From assembly GCF_003666245.1 (NCBI RefSeq), contig NZ_MJLZ01000026.1, positions 1-63,042 of the forward strand: DNA of 63,042 bases. Direction: 5' to 3'. Positions 17,070 to 26,158 of this stretch are shown piece by piece (position 1 is the first letter of the stretch; each line of letters begins with the position of its first letter). The notes under the pieces were generated by a model. The model was not told the origin of the DNA. It did no database searches and saw only the letters and a list, made by a program, of their open reading frames with translations. Both the position numbers and the translations under genes were made by a program. The DNA comes from Brenneria alni. Lineage in GTDB: Bacteria > Pseudomonadota > Gammaproteobacteria > Enterobacterales > Enterobacteriaceae.

Positions 17070-17801
17070 TTATTCCGTCTTTTTACTGTCTTTCTCAACC
17101 AGCAGTTTTTCCAGCGCATCACCGCCCAGGTGGCGGAAATCCTGCCCTTTGACGAAGTAGAAGATAAATTCGCAGATATTCTGACAACGGTCGCCAATGC
17201 GCTCTATGGAGCGGGCGCAGAACAATGCCGTCAGTACGCTCGGAATAGTGCGGGAGTCTTCCATCATGTAAGTCATTAGCTGACGCACAATGCCTTCGTA
17301 CTCCTTATCCACCTTTTTATCTTCACGGTAGATACGAATAGCCTCATCCAGATCCATGCGGGCAAACGCATCCAGCACGTCATGCAGCATTTGCACCGTG
17401 TGGCGCCCCAACGATTCCAGACTGACCAGCAGCGGCTGATGCTGATGGGAGAATTTCTCCAGCGCAGTGCGGCAGATCTTATCCGCCACGTCACCCATGC
17501 GTTCCAGTTCAGAAATAGTTTTAATGATGGCCATGACCAGACGCAAATCGCTGGCGGTTGGCTGCCGTTTAGCGATGATTCGCACACAGGCTTCATCAAT
17601 CGTCACTTCCATCATGTTAACTTTAGCATCCCCTTCCACCACACGCTGCGCCAGCTCGGCATCCTGTTTGTGCATCGCGGTGATGGCATCCGTCAGTTGC
17701 TGCTCCACCAACCCGCCCATGGTTAACACCTGGGTACGGATGTGTTCCAACTCAGCATTGAACTGCCCGGAAATGTGTTTATTCAGATTCAAATTTTCCA
17801 T
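17070..17801 (-). CDS. phoU: Phosphate signalling regulator PhoU
   Basis: A 243-residue cytosolic helical-bundle protein that links the Pst transporter to the PhoR/PhoB system and keeps the Pho regulon off when phosphate is plentiful. Both PhoU repeats keep their metal-binding motifs: [12 protein letters not shown] in the first and [12 protein letters not shown] in the second. ATG 17801 gives the known [15 protein letters not shown] start; the frame is open six codons further. It is the last gene of the operon, 14 bases after pstB. Confidence 0.97.
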   Translation of the reverse strand: MENLNLNKHISGQFNAELEHIRTQVLTMGGLVEQQLTDAITAMHKQDAELAQRVVEGDAKVNMMEVTIDEACVRIIAKRQPTASDLRLVMAIIKTISELERMGDVADKICRTALEKFSHQHQPLLVSLESLGRHTVQMLHDVLDAFARMDLDEAIRIYREDKKVDKEYEGIVRQLMTYMMEDSRTIPSVLTALFCARSIERIGDRCQNICEFIFYFVKGQDFRHLGGDALEKLLVEKDSKKTE

Positions 17802-17815
17802 GATGCTTCCCGTAA

Positions 17816-18607
<792 letters not shown>

Positions 18608-18641
18608 TTACACGGGCGCTGTCAGGCAACACCTTAATTTA

Positions 18642-19529
18642 TTAGTGTTTCTTGGCGGAAAAAATAACTCGCGCCAGAATATTCAGCAGCAGAACACATA
18701 GGGTAATCAGTAATACCCCCGCCCAGGCCAGTTGCTGCCACTCAACAAACGGACTCATAGCAAACTTGAATATGGTGACCGGCAGGTTGGCGATCGGGTG
18801 CATCAGATCCGTGCTCCAGAACTGATTGGACAGCGACGTAAACAACAACGGCGCGGTCTCCCCTGCAATACGTGCTATCGCCAGTAAAATCCCGGTCATG
18901 ATGCCGGATATCGATGCTTTCAACGTGATGGCGGAAATCATTTTCCATTTCGGCGTACCCAACGCATACGCCGCTTCACGCAGGCTGTCCGGCACCAGCT
19001 TGAGCATATTTTCCGTGGTGCGAATAACGATTGGCACTTGCAACAGCGCCAGCGCAATCACCCCGGCCCAGCCAGAGAAGTGCTGCATTTTCGCCACCAC
19101 CAGCGTATAGACGAAAAGCCCGACCACAATGGATGGCGCTGACAACAGGATGTCGTTAATAAAGCGAATCACCTCGGCGATCCACGATTTACGGCCATAT
19201 TCAGCCAGATAGATACCCGCCATGATCCCCAGCGGCGTGCCTAACACTGTCGCCCACAGGATCAGCAGGCCGCTGCCGACAATGGCGTTGGCCAGCCCGC
19301 CACCCGCGGTATTCGGCGGCGGCGTCATTTCGGTAAATAACGCCAGCGACATCCCGTCAACCCCTTTGGTGATGGTTGAAAACAGGATCCAGACCAGCCA
19401 GAAAAGACCAAAAGCCATGGTAGCCATTGATAAACAGAGTGCAATGCGGTTTTTCTGACGCCGCCAGGCCTGCATTTTACGTCGTGAACGCACCAGCGTC
19501 TCGTCTTGTTCCATGTCTAACGCAGCCAT
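18642..19529 (-). CDS. pstA: Phosphate ABC transporter permease PstA
   Basis: A 295-residue inner-membrane permease with six predicted spans and the coupling segment [17 protein letters not shown]. It matches the E. coli protein in length and in landmarks such as [10 protein letters not shown] and [12 protein letters not shown]. Its ATG overlaps the TGA of pstC (TGATG), so the two permeases are translationally coupled; the preceding TTG codon is not needed. Confidence 0.97.
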   Translation of the reverse strand: MAALDMEQDETLVRSRRKMQAWRRQKNRIALCLSMATMAFGLFWLVWILFSTITKGVDGMSLALFTEMTPPPNTAGGGLANAIVGSGLLILWATVLGTPLGIMAGIYLAEYGRKSWIAEVIRFINDILLSAPSIVVGLFVYTLVVAKMQHFSGWAGVIALALLQVPIVIRTTENMLKLVPDSLREAAYALGTPKWKMISAITLKASISGIMTGILLAIARIAGETAPLLFTSLSNQFWSTDLMHPIANLPVTIFKFAMSPFVEWQQLAWAGVLLITLCVLLLNILARVIFSAKKH

Positions 19530-20488
19530 CAAAGCGTCCCCTCATTCTTTGTCAGTCGCATAATCATCAACTTTGAACACGCAAGAACAATAAAGGTAAT
19601 CACAAACAGGATCAGACCCAGTTCCATCAATGCAGCGGTATGCAGACCTGATTCCGCCTCGGCAAACTCATTTGCCAGAGCCGATGTAATACTGTTGCCG
19701 GGCATATACAGCGATATGCTGTCCAGCTGGTAGGTATTACCGATAATAAAGGTCACCGCCATGGTTTCACCCAGAGCGCGCCCCAGCCCCAGCATAATGC
19801 CGCCAATCACCCCGTTTTTGGTAAAAGGCAGAACGATACGCCAGATAACTTCCCAGGTGGTACAGCCAATTCCGTAGGCTGACTCTTTCATCATCACCGG
19901 CGTTTGTTCAAAGACATCACGCATCACTGCGGCAATGTACGGAATAATCATGATGGCCAGAATCACACCCGCGGCAAGGATGCCGATACCAAATGCCGGG
20001 CCTGAGAACAACGCGCCGACAATCGGAAAACCGGACAGCACATTGCCTATCGGCTGCTGAAAGTATTTCGCGAACAGCGGCGCGAAAACAAACAGCCCCC
20101 ACATGCCATAGACAATGCTGGGGATCGCGGCCAGCAGCTCAATGGCAACGCCCAAAGGGCGTCTGAGCCAGCCCGGCGCCAGTTCGGTCAAAAACAACGC
20201 AATACCGAAACTGATCGGTATCGCGATAATCAGAGCAATCAGCGAGGTAACAATCGTGCCGTAGATCGGAACCAGGGCGCCAAACTGTTCGGCAGGCGCA
20301 TCCCAATCCTTGTTCCACAGAAAGGAAAAGCCAAATTTTTCGATGCTAGGCCAGGAAGCCACAATCAGGGAAACAATAATGCCCCCTAACAACAATAGCG
20401 TCACCAGCGCAGCCAGTTTTACCAGCGTACCAAAAATGATATCGCCATGTTTCCCAGGGGCTTTGATAGTTGGCTTGTACTCAGCCAT
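19529..20488 (-). CDS. pstC: Phosphate ABC transporter permease PstC
   Basis: A 319-residue permease, the same length as E. coli PstC. It shows the [20 protein letters not shown] start, the [18 protein letters not shown] segment and the coupling loop [20 protein letters not shown]. With PstA it forms the phosphate channel. It is separated from pstS by 185 bases containing a strong hairpin. Confidence 0.97.
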   Translation of the reverse strand: MAEYKPTIKAPGKHGDIIFGTLVKLAALVTLLLLGGIIVSLIVASWPSIEKFGFSFLWNKDWDAPAEQFGALVPIYGTIVTSLIALIIAIPISFGIALFLTELAPGWLRRPLGVAIELLAAIPSIVYGMWGLFVFAPLFAKYFQQPIGNVLSGFPIVGALFSGPAFGIGILAAGVILAIMIIPYIAAVMRDVFEQTPVMMKESAYGIGCTTWEVIWRIVLPFTKNGVIGGIMLGLGRALGETMAVTFIIGNTYQLDSISLYMPGNSITSALANEFAEAESGLHTAALMELGLILFVITFIVLACSKLMIMRLTKNEGTL

Positions 20489-20535
20489 ACAGGTCTCTTC
20501 TCAATTTAATGGTGTTTGATAACAAAAGTGCTGTT

Positions 20536-20568
20536 GGGGCGAAGAGATGATGAACACCTCTTCGCCCC
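20536..20568 (-). other. Intercistronic hairpin between pstS and pstC
   Basis: GGGGCGAAGAG and CTCTTCGCCCC form a perfect 11-bp stem around an 11-base loop. There is no U-run after it on the minus strand, so it is better read as an mRNA-stabilising or attenuating element. It would let much more PstS be made than permease. Confidence 0.7.
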
Positions 20569-20673
20569 ACTATATCCTACAACATCTCAGCTAATGACCT
20601 TGCTACCAAATACAAGGAGCGTAGTACGATTTTAGTACAATTACTCTTAATTCAATTAGTTTTAGATTATTTT

Positions 20674-21714
20674 TTAATACAAGGCTTTACCGCTGCTGTC
20701 CTTCACATTTGTCTTCCAGGCAGCACGAATCTGTTCAACCACTTCATTTGGCAGAATGGCGTAGTCCAGTGCCGTTGCCTGATCGCCGCCTTTGGTATAA
20801 GCCCAGTCAAAGAACTTCAGCACTTCAGCACCCTGCTCGGCTTTCGGCTGCGCTTTTTGGATCAGGATGAAAGTCGTAGAGGTGATCGGCCAGGCATCTT
20901 CACCTTTCTGGTTAGTCAGATCCTGAGCGAAAGATGTGCTCCAGTCTGCGCCCTTCGCCGCATTACTGAAACTGGCGCCGGTCGGACTGACCACTTTACC
21001 GTCAGCGGACAGCAGTTTGGTGTAAGCCAGGTTATTCTGCTTGGCGTAAGCGTATTCAACATAGCCAATGGAACCCGGCAGACGCTGAACAAACGCGGCG
21101 ATTCCATCATTACCTTTACCGCCCAGACCCGTCGGCCAGTTAACCGTAGAGCCTGAACCAATTTTTTCTTTCCACTCTGGATTTACTTTCGCCAGGTAGC
21201 TGGTGAAGACGAAAGACGTACCAGACCCATCAGCACGACGCACTACCGCAATATCCTGATCCGGCAGTTTGGCATTCGGGTTCAGTTTGGTGATAGCAGG
21301 ATCGTTCCATTTCTTGATTTTACCCAAGTAGATATCACCCAGCGTTTTACCATCCAGCGTCAGATCGCCGGATTTGATGCCAGGGATGTTCACCGCCAGC
21401 ACCACGCCGCCGATAACCGTCGGGAACTGGAACAGGCCGTCCTGCGCCAGTTTATCGTCAGACAACGGCGCATCAGTTGCACCAAAGTCCACGGTTTTAG
21501 CGATAATTTGTTTTACGCCGCCTGAAGATCCGATGCCTTGATAGTTAACTTTATTACCGGTTTCTTTTTGATAGGAATCAGCCCATTTGGAATAGACCGG
21601 CGCGGGAAAAGTCGCACCAGCGCCAGTGAGATTGACAGCGGCAAAAGCGGAAACCGCTGTCATCGAAAATGTTGCGGCAGCGATACTGGCAATAGTAGTA
21701 CGCATAAATTTCAT
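20674..21714 (-). CDS. pstS: Periplasmic phosphate-binding protein PstS
   Basis: A 346-residue protein with a signal peptide ending AVSAFA. Phosphate-binding landmarks are intact: [40 protein letters not shown] and [14 protein letters not shown]. It captures phosphate for PstCAB. First gene of the operon, directly behind two Pho boxes. An orthologue of the E. coli gene along its whole length. Confidence 0.97.
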   Translation of the reverse strand: MKFMRTTIASIAAATFSMTAVSAFAAVNLTGAGATFPAPVYSKWADSYQKETGNKVNYQGIGSSGGVKQIIAKTVDFGATDAPLSDDKLAQDGLFQFPTVIGGVVLAVNIPGIKSGDLTLDGKTLGDIYLGKIKKWNDPAITKLNPNAKLPDQDIAVVRRADGSGTSFVFTSYLAKVNPEWKEKIGSGSTVNWPTGLGGKGNDGIAAFVQRLPGSIGYVEYAYAKQNNLAYTKLLSADGKVVSPTGASFSNAAKGADWSTSFAQDLTNQKGEDAWPITSTTFILIQKAQPKAEQGAEVLKFFDWAYTKGGDQATALDYAILPNEVVEQIRAAWKTNVKDSSGKALY

Positions 21715-21793
21715 AATCCCTCCTGTGGGATACCAAAAGTATTGTCGACCCGGAGTCGTGATTTATCAGAGTGTAGTTTGCAGGAGGAAAAAT

Positions 21794-21844
21794 AGGACAG
21801 TTGAGTGACAGTAAAATGTACGAAATATTACAGTTTTATGACAA
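21794..21844 (-). promoter_or_regulatory. Tandem Pho boxes (PhoB sites) upstream of pstS
   Basis: On the minus strand TTGTCATAAAACTGTAAT (21827-21844) and CTGTCACTCAACTGTCCT (21794-21811) each match the PhoB consensus of two CTGTCA-like repeats 11 bases apart. They are 80-130 bases upstream of the pstS ATG. Phosphate starvation should induce the operon through PhoB. Confidence 0.85.
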
Positions 21845-21988
21845 ACAATAAAAAGCGCCGTTTCTGACTCATTCCTCAATGTGTCATTCCCAGCGTAGTG
21901 GGTGATCGCCCGCATCGTGCGTCTGTGGCGGCGGCTCCCCGCCTGAGCAGCCACGACAGGGAATATACTCTCGCCCCGTCAGCCCTTT

Positions 21989-23215
21989 TTATTTCCAGCG
22001 GCGGAAAATCAGTGATGTATTGATGCCGCCAAAAGCAAAGTTATTGGACTGAACATAGTCGGTATTGATATAACGCGGCTCCCCCATAATATAATCCAGT
22101 TTGCCGCAATCTTCCGCCGGTTGCCGAAGATTAAGAGTAGGGGCAAACCAGCCTTCACGCATCATTTCAATGCTTATCCAGGCTTCCAGCGCGCCGCAGG
22201 CGCCCAACGTGTGGCCGAAATAGCTTTTCAGGGAAGAAATGGGGGTTGAGTGACCAAAAACTGCGGCGGTCGCCTGACTTTCCGCTATATCTCCCCGATC
22301 CGTCGCCGTACCATGCGCATTAATATATCCAATATCGGCAGCGTGCAAACCGGCGCAGCGCAGTGAGCCTTCAATACAAATTTGCATGGTTTCACGCTGA
22401 GGCTGAGTAATGTGAGCTGCATCGCAATTAGTGTAGAAACCCACAATCTCAGCATAAATCGTCGCACCGCGCGCCTGTGCATGATCCAATTCTTCCAGCA
22501 CCAGCGTACCCGCGCCTTCTCCAATCACCAGCCCGTCACGTCCGGCATCAAAGGGGGACGGCGTAGTCTCCGGCGCGTCATTGCGCTGGCTGGTGGCAAA
22601 AAGCGTATCAAACACCGCCGCTTCCGAAGGGCAAAGTTCTTCTGCCCCGCCGGCCACCATAACCGTTTGATAACCATGACGAATCGCTTCCCAGGCATAG
22701 CCAATCGCCTGACTACCGGAGGTGCAGGCGCTGGAGGTGGGAATCACGCGACCGCGCAGGCCAAAGAACAGCCCGGCATTGACTGCCGTGGTATGCGGCA
22801 TCATCTGTACATAAGTGGTGCCGGTAATATTATTGGTATGTTTTTCCGTCAGCATGGTGGCAAAATCACTGACCGGGCCGGTACTTCCCGTCGAAGATCC
22901 GTATGCTATCCCGGTTTCCCCATTGGTCAACACCGGATGCTCAAGCAGCCCTGCCTGCGCCAGCGCCAGTTCGGTGGCCCGAGTCGCCATCAGCGAGACG
23001 CGCCCCATAGAGCGAATGCGTTTGCGCGTGTAGTGCTCTGGCAGACTGAAATTATCAATGGGCGATCCCAACTGCGTATTCAGTCCATCGTAAACCCGCC
23101 ATTCCGGCATCTTGCGTATCGCATTGCGCCCGGCGCGCAATCCCATTGAAACGCTTTCCCAGGCGTCGCCAAATGCGGTTACGCCGCCCATTCCCGTTAT
23201 CACGACACGACGCAT
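21989..23215 (-). CDS. apeR: Aryl polyene ketosynthase ApeR (beta-ketoacyl-ACP synthase II-like)
   Basis: A 408-residue FabF-type condensing enzyme. The catalytic Cys is near residue 164 (SSACTSGSQ), and the two His are in NAHGTATDRGD and FGHTLGACGALE, so it should be active. In characterised APE clusters ApeR is the second ketosynthase, thought to act early in polyene assembly. ATG 23215 overlaps the stop of the ketoreductase gene (TGATG). It is the last gene of the cluster, 145 bases before the Pho boxes of pstS, and no clear terminator follows it. Confidence 0.88.
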   Translation of the reverse strand: MRRVVITGMGGVTAFGDAWESVSMGLRAGRNAIRKMPEWRVYDGLNTQLGSPIDNFSLPEHYTRKRIRSMGRVSLMATRATELALAQAGLLEHPVLTNGETGIAYGSSTGSTGPVSDFATMLTEKHTNNITGTTYVQMMPHTTAVNAGLFFGLRGRVIPTSSACTSGSQAIGYAWEAIRHGYQTVMVAGGAEELCPSEAAVFDTLFATSQRNDAPETTPSPFDAGRDGLVIGEGAGTLVLEELDHAQARGATIYAEIVGFYTNCDAAHITQPQRETMQICIEGSLRCAGLHAADIGYINAHGTATDRGDIAESQATAAVFGHSTPISSLKSYFGHTLGACGALEAWISIEMMREGWFAPTLNLRQPAEDCGKLDYIMGEPRYINTDYVQSNNFAFGGINTSLIFRRWK

Positions 23216-23946
23216 CACAGCATCCCTCCATTAATGGAAATAACCTGACGCGTCACGTAACCCGCAATATCGGACATCAGATAGCTCGCCAGCCCCGCCA
23301 CTTCATCCGCCTGCCCCATACGCTTCATGGGGATCATTTTCATTGCTTCTTCAATCGCCACCGGCTCCATGTGGATCATTCCTGTGTCAATCAGCCCCGG
23401 CGCAATGCAGTTAACGGTAATTTTTCGCTTGGCCAGTTCGATAGCCAGCGCTTTGGAGGCGCCAATAATACCCGCTTTCGCGGCGCTGTAGTTGACCTGC
23501 CCGCGATTACCCATAATGCCGGAAACCGAGGACAACGTAATGATACGGCCACCTTTACGCAGGCCAATCATCGGCATGACACAAGGATGAATAACGTTAT
23601 AGAAGCTATCGAGATTAGTGTGGATCACACTATCCCAGGCGTCGTCATCCAACGCGGGAAAAGCGCCGTCGCAGGTAATTCCAGCATTGCTGACCACGCC
23701 ATAATAGGCACCGTGAGCGGTGATATCCTGTTCGATACACTCGCGGCACATTTCCCGATTAGCGATATCAAACCCGACAACACGGCCTGTGCCTTTGGCG
23801 TCAATAATCCGGCCTAACGTATCGTCAGCGCCGTCTTTGTCCCGGTGGTAATGCACCACGACGGTAAATCCATCCGCCGCCAGGCGCAGTGCGATGGCTC
23901 GACCGATCCCTTTACTGGCACCGGTCACTAACACGGAACGCGTCAT
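23215..23946 (-). CDS. apeQ: 3-oxoacyl-ACP reductase ApeQ (FabG-like)
   Basis: A 243-residue short-chain dehydrogenase. It has the NADPH-binding motif VTGASKGIG at residues 7-14, SNAG, and the catalytic Ser-Tyr-Lys set in SSVSGIMGNRGQVNYSAAKA. It reduces the keto group after each condensation during polyene growth. ATG 23946 overlaps the stop of apeP (TGATG), as at the other junctions of this operon. Confidence 0.88.
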   Translation of the reverse strand: MTRSVLVTGASKGIGRAIALRLAADGFTVVVHYHRDKDGADDTLGRIIDAKGTGRVVGFDIANREMCRECIEQDITAHGAYYGVVSNAGITCDGAFPALDDDAWDSVIHTNLDSFYNVIHPCVMPMIGLRKGGRIITLSSVSGIMGNRGQVNYSAAKAGIIGASKALAIELAKRKITVNCIAPGLIDTGMIHMEPVAIEEAMKMIPMKRMGQADEVAGLASYLMSDIAGYVTRQVISINGGML

Positions 23947-24434
23947 CACTCTTTTCCCTGTTGTAAAAGTTGTTTTAATTCGTTGTCGTCAGGCTGATAG
24001 GTGGTTAACCTGCCAGTGGCGTATTTTTCACCGTTAACCCTGATTTCGCCGTCAAAGCTGCCGATCTTCTCATCACGTATCAATAACGTCACATTGACAT
24101 CAAGCAGCGACGCCGCTGGGAAAAACGCCTGTTTACAGTGATAACCCCGTCCACCCAACAACATGCCGGGACGCGGTTGTTGATCGTGGTTGTGATAATC
24201 ACGGTTCTGACGCCCATGCCAACCGGACCAGACGCCTATCGTCTGAGCGATAATTTCAATCCCAAACCAGGCGGGCAGATTTCCTTCGGCATTCAGGAAC
24301 GGCGCCAATACGCTTTCGCGGCTGACAAGCACCTGACAATGGGCGTGTTCATCATCAATCCGTATCACGCTATCAACCAATACCATCGGCGGCTGATGAG
24401 GCAGGTAGTACCTGGCGGGAAAATAGTCAGTCAT
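23946..24434 (-). CDS. apeP: 3-hydroxyacyl-ACP dehydratase ApeP (hotdog fold)
   Basis: A 162-residue hotdog-fold protein with LPHQPPMVLVD at residues 11-21 and WFGIEIIAQTIGVWSG, the pattern of FabA/FabZ-like dehydratases in APE clusters. It would remove water from the hydroxyacyl chain to give the conjugated double bonds, together with ApeI. Its start overlaps the end of apeO by 8 bases. Confidence 0.85.
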   Translation of the reverse strand: MTDYFPARYYLPHQPPMVLVDSVIRIDDEHAHCQVLVSRESVLAPFLNAEGNLPAWFGIEIIAQTIGVWSGWHGRQNRDYHNHDQQPRPGMLLGGRGYHCKQAFFPAASLLDVNVTLLIRDEKIGSFDGEIRVNGEKYATGRLTTYQPDDNELKQLLQQGKE

Positions 24435-25584
24435 GCGCTTTCCCCAATATCAGGCAGGTATTATTACCGCCAAAAGCAAAGGAATTAGACAGGATGACCG
24501 GCTGCCGAAGCTGACCTGGCTCAATGAGCAAACCACAGGGCGGCAGCGTCTCATCCCTGGCGCTGAGTGAAAAATCCTGCGGCGGTAACGGCAGCCCGCG
24601 CATCAGCAGCAGCCAGCAAATCACCGCTTCACAAACGCCTGCCGCACCGAGCGTATGGCCGGTAAGGTATTTGGTCGAGCTACAGGGCGTGGCGTCACCA
24701 AATATAGCATGAATGACTTTCGCTTCAATTTGGTCGTTCAGGCGGGTTGCCGTGCCGTGCAGATTGATGTAGCCGATATCCGCAGGCTGAAGGTTGGCCT
24801 GCTGTAACGCCATCTCGATCGCCCGGACAGCGCCGTTTCCCTCCGGGTGAGGCGCTGACATATGATGCGCATCGGACGATTCGCCTACGCCCAGCAGCGC
24901 CACACCGTCAGGCTCGCGACCGATCAGCATCAAGGCGGCGCCTTCGCCAATCGTAATACCGTCGCGCTGCTGACTGAAAGGCATACAGCGCTGCGATGAG
25001 AGGGACTCCAGGCTATCAAAACCGTTCAGCGGCATACGGCTCAACGTATCCGCGCCACCGACGATCGCTACATCCGCCAGTCCGGCTTCAATCAGGCGCT
25101 GCCCGCTGATTAACGCCCTGGCGCTGGAAGAACAGGCGGTCGAAATGGTGTAGGCCGGCCCATTTAACTCCAGATAAGCCGCCAGAAAACGGGAAGGATC
25201 GCCAAGCTCCTGCTGCGCATAGCAATAGGCTGGCAAATTAGCGCTGACGTAGCGATCGGCTTCGTCCAGACCGGAAGTGCTGGTGCCGAGGATTACGGCA
25301 ACGCGATCGGCGCCAAAGCGGGCGATAACCTCATCCACCTGCGGGCGGATTTGCGCCAGCGCGGCCAGCAACAGTTGGTTATTACGGCTGTTATGTTCAG
25401 CCAGCCCATGAGGTATCGCAGGCAAATCCGCATCGACATTTCCGGTCCAGCATGGTTTTCCCTGCAACAGCCAGCCGCTGTCCGGGCGCATTCCCGGAGC
25501 GGTAACGTCCGTCAGATTCCTGGCAATCTCATCCAGGTCGTTACCCAATGCATTGAGCGCACCCACCGCATTAATATAAATCAT
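24427..25584 (-). CDS. apeO: Aryl polyene ketosynthase ApeO
   Basis: A 385-residue condensing enzyme with Cys151 (STACSSSAR) and His in NLHGTATRLND and TGHTLGAAG. In known systems it forms a heterodimer with the chain-length partner ApeC and does the chain elongation. The frame is open 23 codons upstream, but ATG 25584 follows the stop of apeN by one base and begins the conserved IYINAVGALNALG. Active-site residues are complete. Confidence 0.88.
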   Translation of the reverse strand: MIYINAVGALNALGNDLDEIARNLTDVTAPGMRPDSGWLLQGKPCWTGNVDADLPAIPHGLAEHNSRNNQLLLAALAQIRPQVDEVIARFGADRVAVILGTSTSGLDEADRYVSANLPAYCYAQQELGDPSRFLAAYLELNGPAYTISTACSSSARALISGQRLIEAGLADVAIVGGADTLSRMPLNGFDSLESLSSQRCMPFSQQRDGITIGEGAALMLIGREPDGVALLGVGESSDAHHMSAPHPEGNGAVRAIEMALQQANLQPADIGYINLHGTATRLNDQIEAKVIHAIFGDATPCSSTKYLTGHTLGAAGVCEAVICWLLLMRGLPLPPQDFSLSARDETLPPCGLLIEPGQLRQPVILSNSFAFGGNNTCLILGKAHD

Positions 25585-25585
25585 G

Positions 25586-26158
25586 CTAGCCGTCCAAATA
25601 TTGAATAACGATATGGTAACCAAACACCAACTGTCGAATGCTGATCGGTTCACGCCGGTCGTGACGTGTCATATAACGAATTTCGGTAATCAAATTGCCG
25701 TGATTATCACGTAGCTGCCTGCTGTCGCCCTTATCCCGTAGCGTCCAGCCTGTCGGAAGCCGCGTTTGCCAGACGGCTATCGGCCAGTGGCTCAACATAA
25801 TATCCGCCAGCACCTGGCTGGCGGGCGGCATCTGCGGCAGTACGATGGACTGCTCGGTGTGGATCCCCTGATCGTCATAGGTAACGCGAAACAGACGAAT
25901 ACCGATTGAGGACAAGCCCACCAAAGAGAGCTGTTTGTCATCCGCACTCAACATCACCAGCAGCGACTGCTGTTTGCCTTTAAATGTCCCGGTTAACAAC
26001 TGTTGCTCATTCACCGCCGGGGTAATGCCCGGCGCCGGTAGCGTCACTTTCACCCCCGGTTTGAGCCACGCCTGCGGGCGGTCGTCATCATGCTTGCTGG
26101 CGCAACTGCTCAGTAACAGCGCACACGTGAGCAGCATCACGCCCCGTAGTGATTTCAT
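25586..26158 (-). CDS. apeN: DUF3261 lipoprotein ApeN
   Basis: A 190-residue lipoprotein: residues 1-20 form a signal peptide with the lipobox LLSSC, then a DUF3261 domain. It is always found beside the MMPL exporter and the LolA-like protein in APE clusters and is thought to help place the pigment in the outer membrane. Exact function unknown. ATG 26158 overlaps the exporter stop (ATGA). Confidence 0.82.
   Translation of the reverse strand: MKSLRGVMLLTCALLLSSCASKHDDDRPQAWLKPGVKVTLPAPGITPAVNEQQLLTGTFKGKQQSLLVMLSADDKQLSLVGLSSIGIRLFRVTYDDQGIHTEQSIVLPQMPPASQVLADIMLSHWPIAVWQTRLPTGWTLRDKGDSRQLRDNHGNLITEIRYMTRHDRREPISIRQLVFGYHIVIQYLDG

Noticed and set aside
22382-23149. A 255-codon plus-strand frame opposite apeR
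   Set aside because: Antisense of a conserved ketosynthase gene; no start signal and no recognisable domain.
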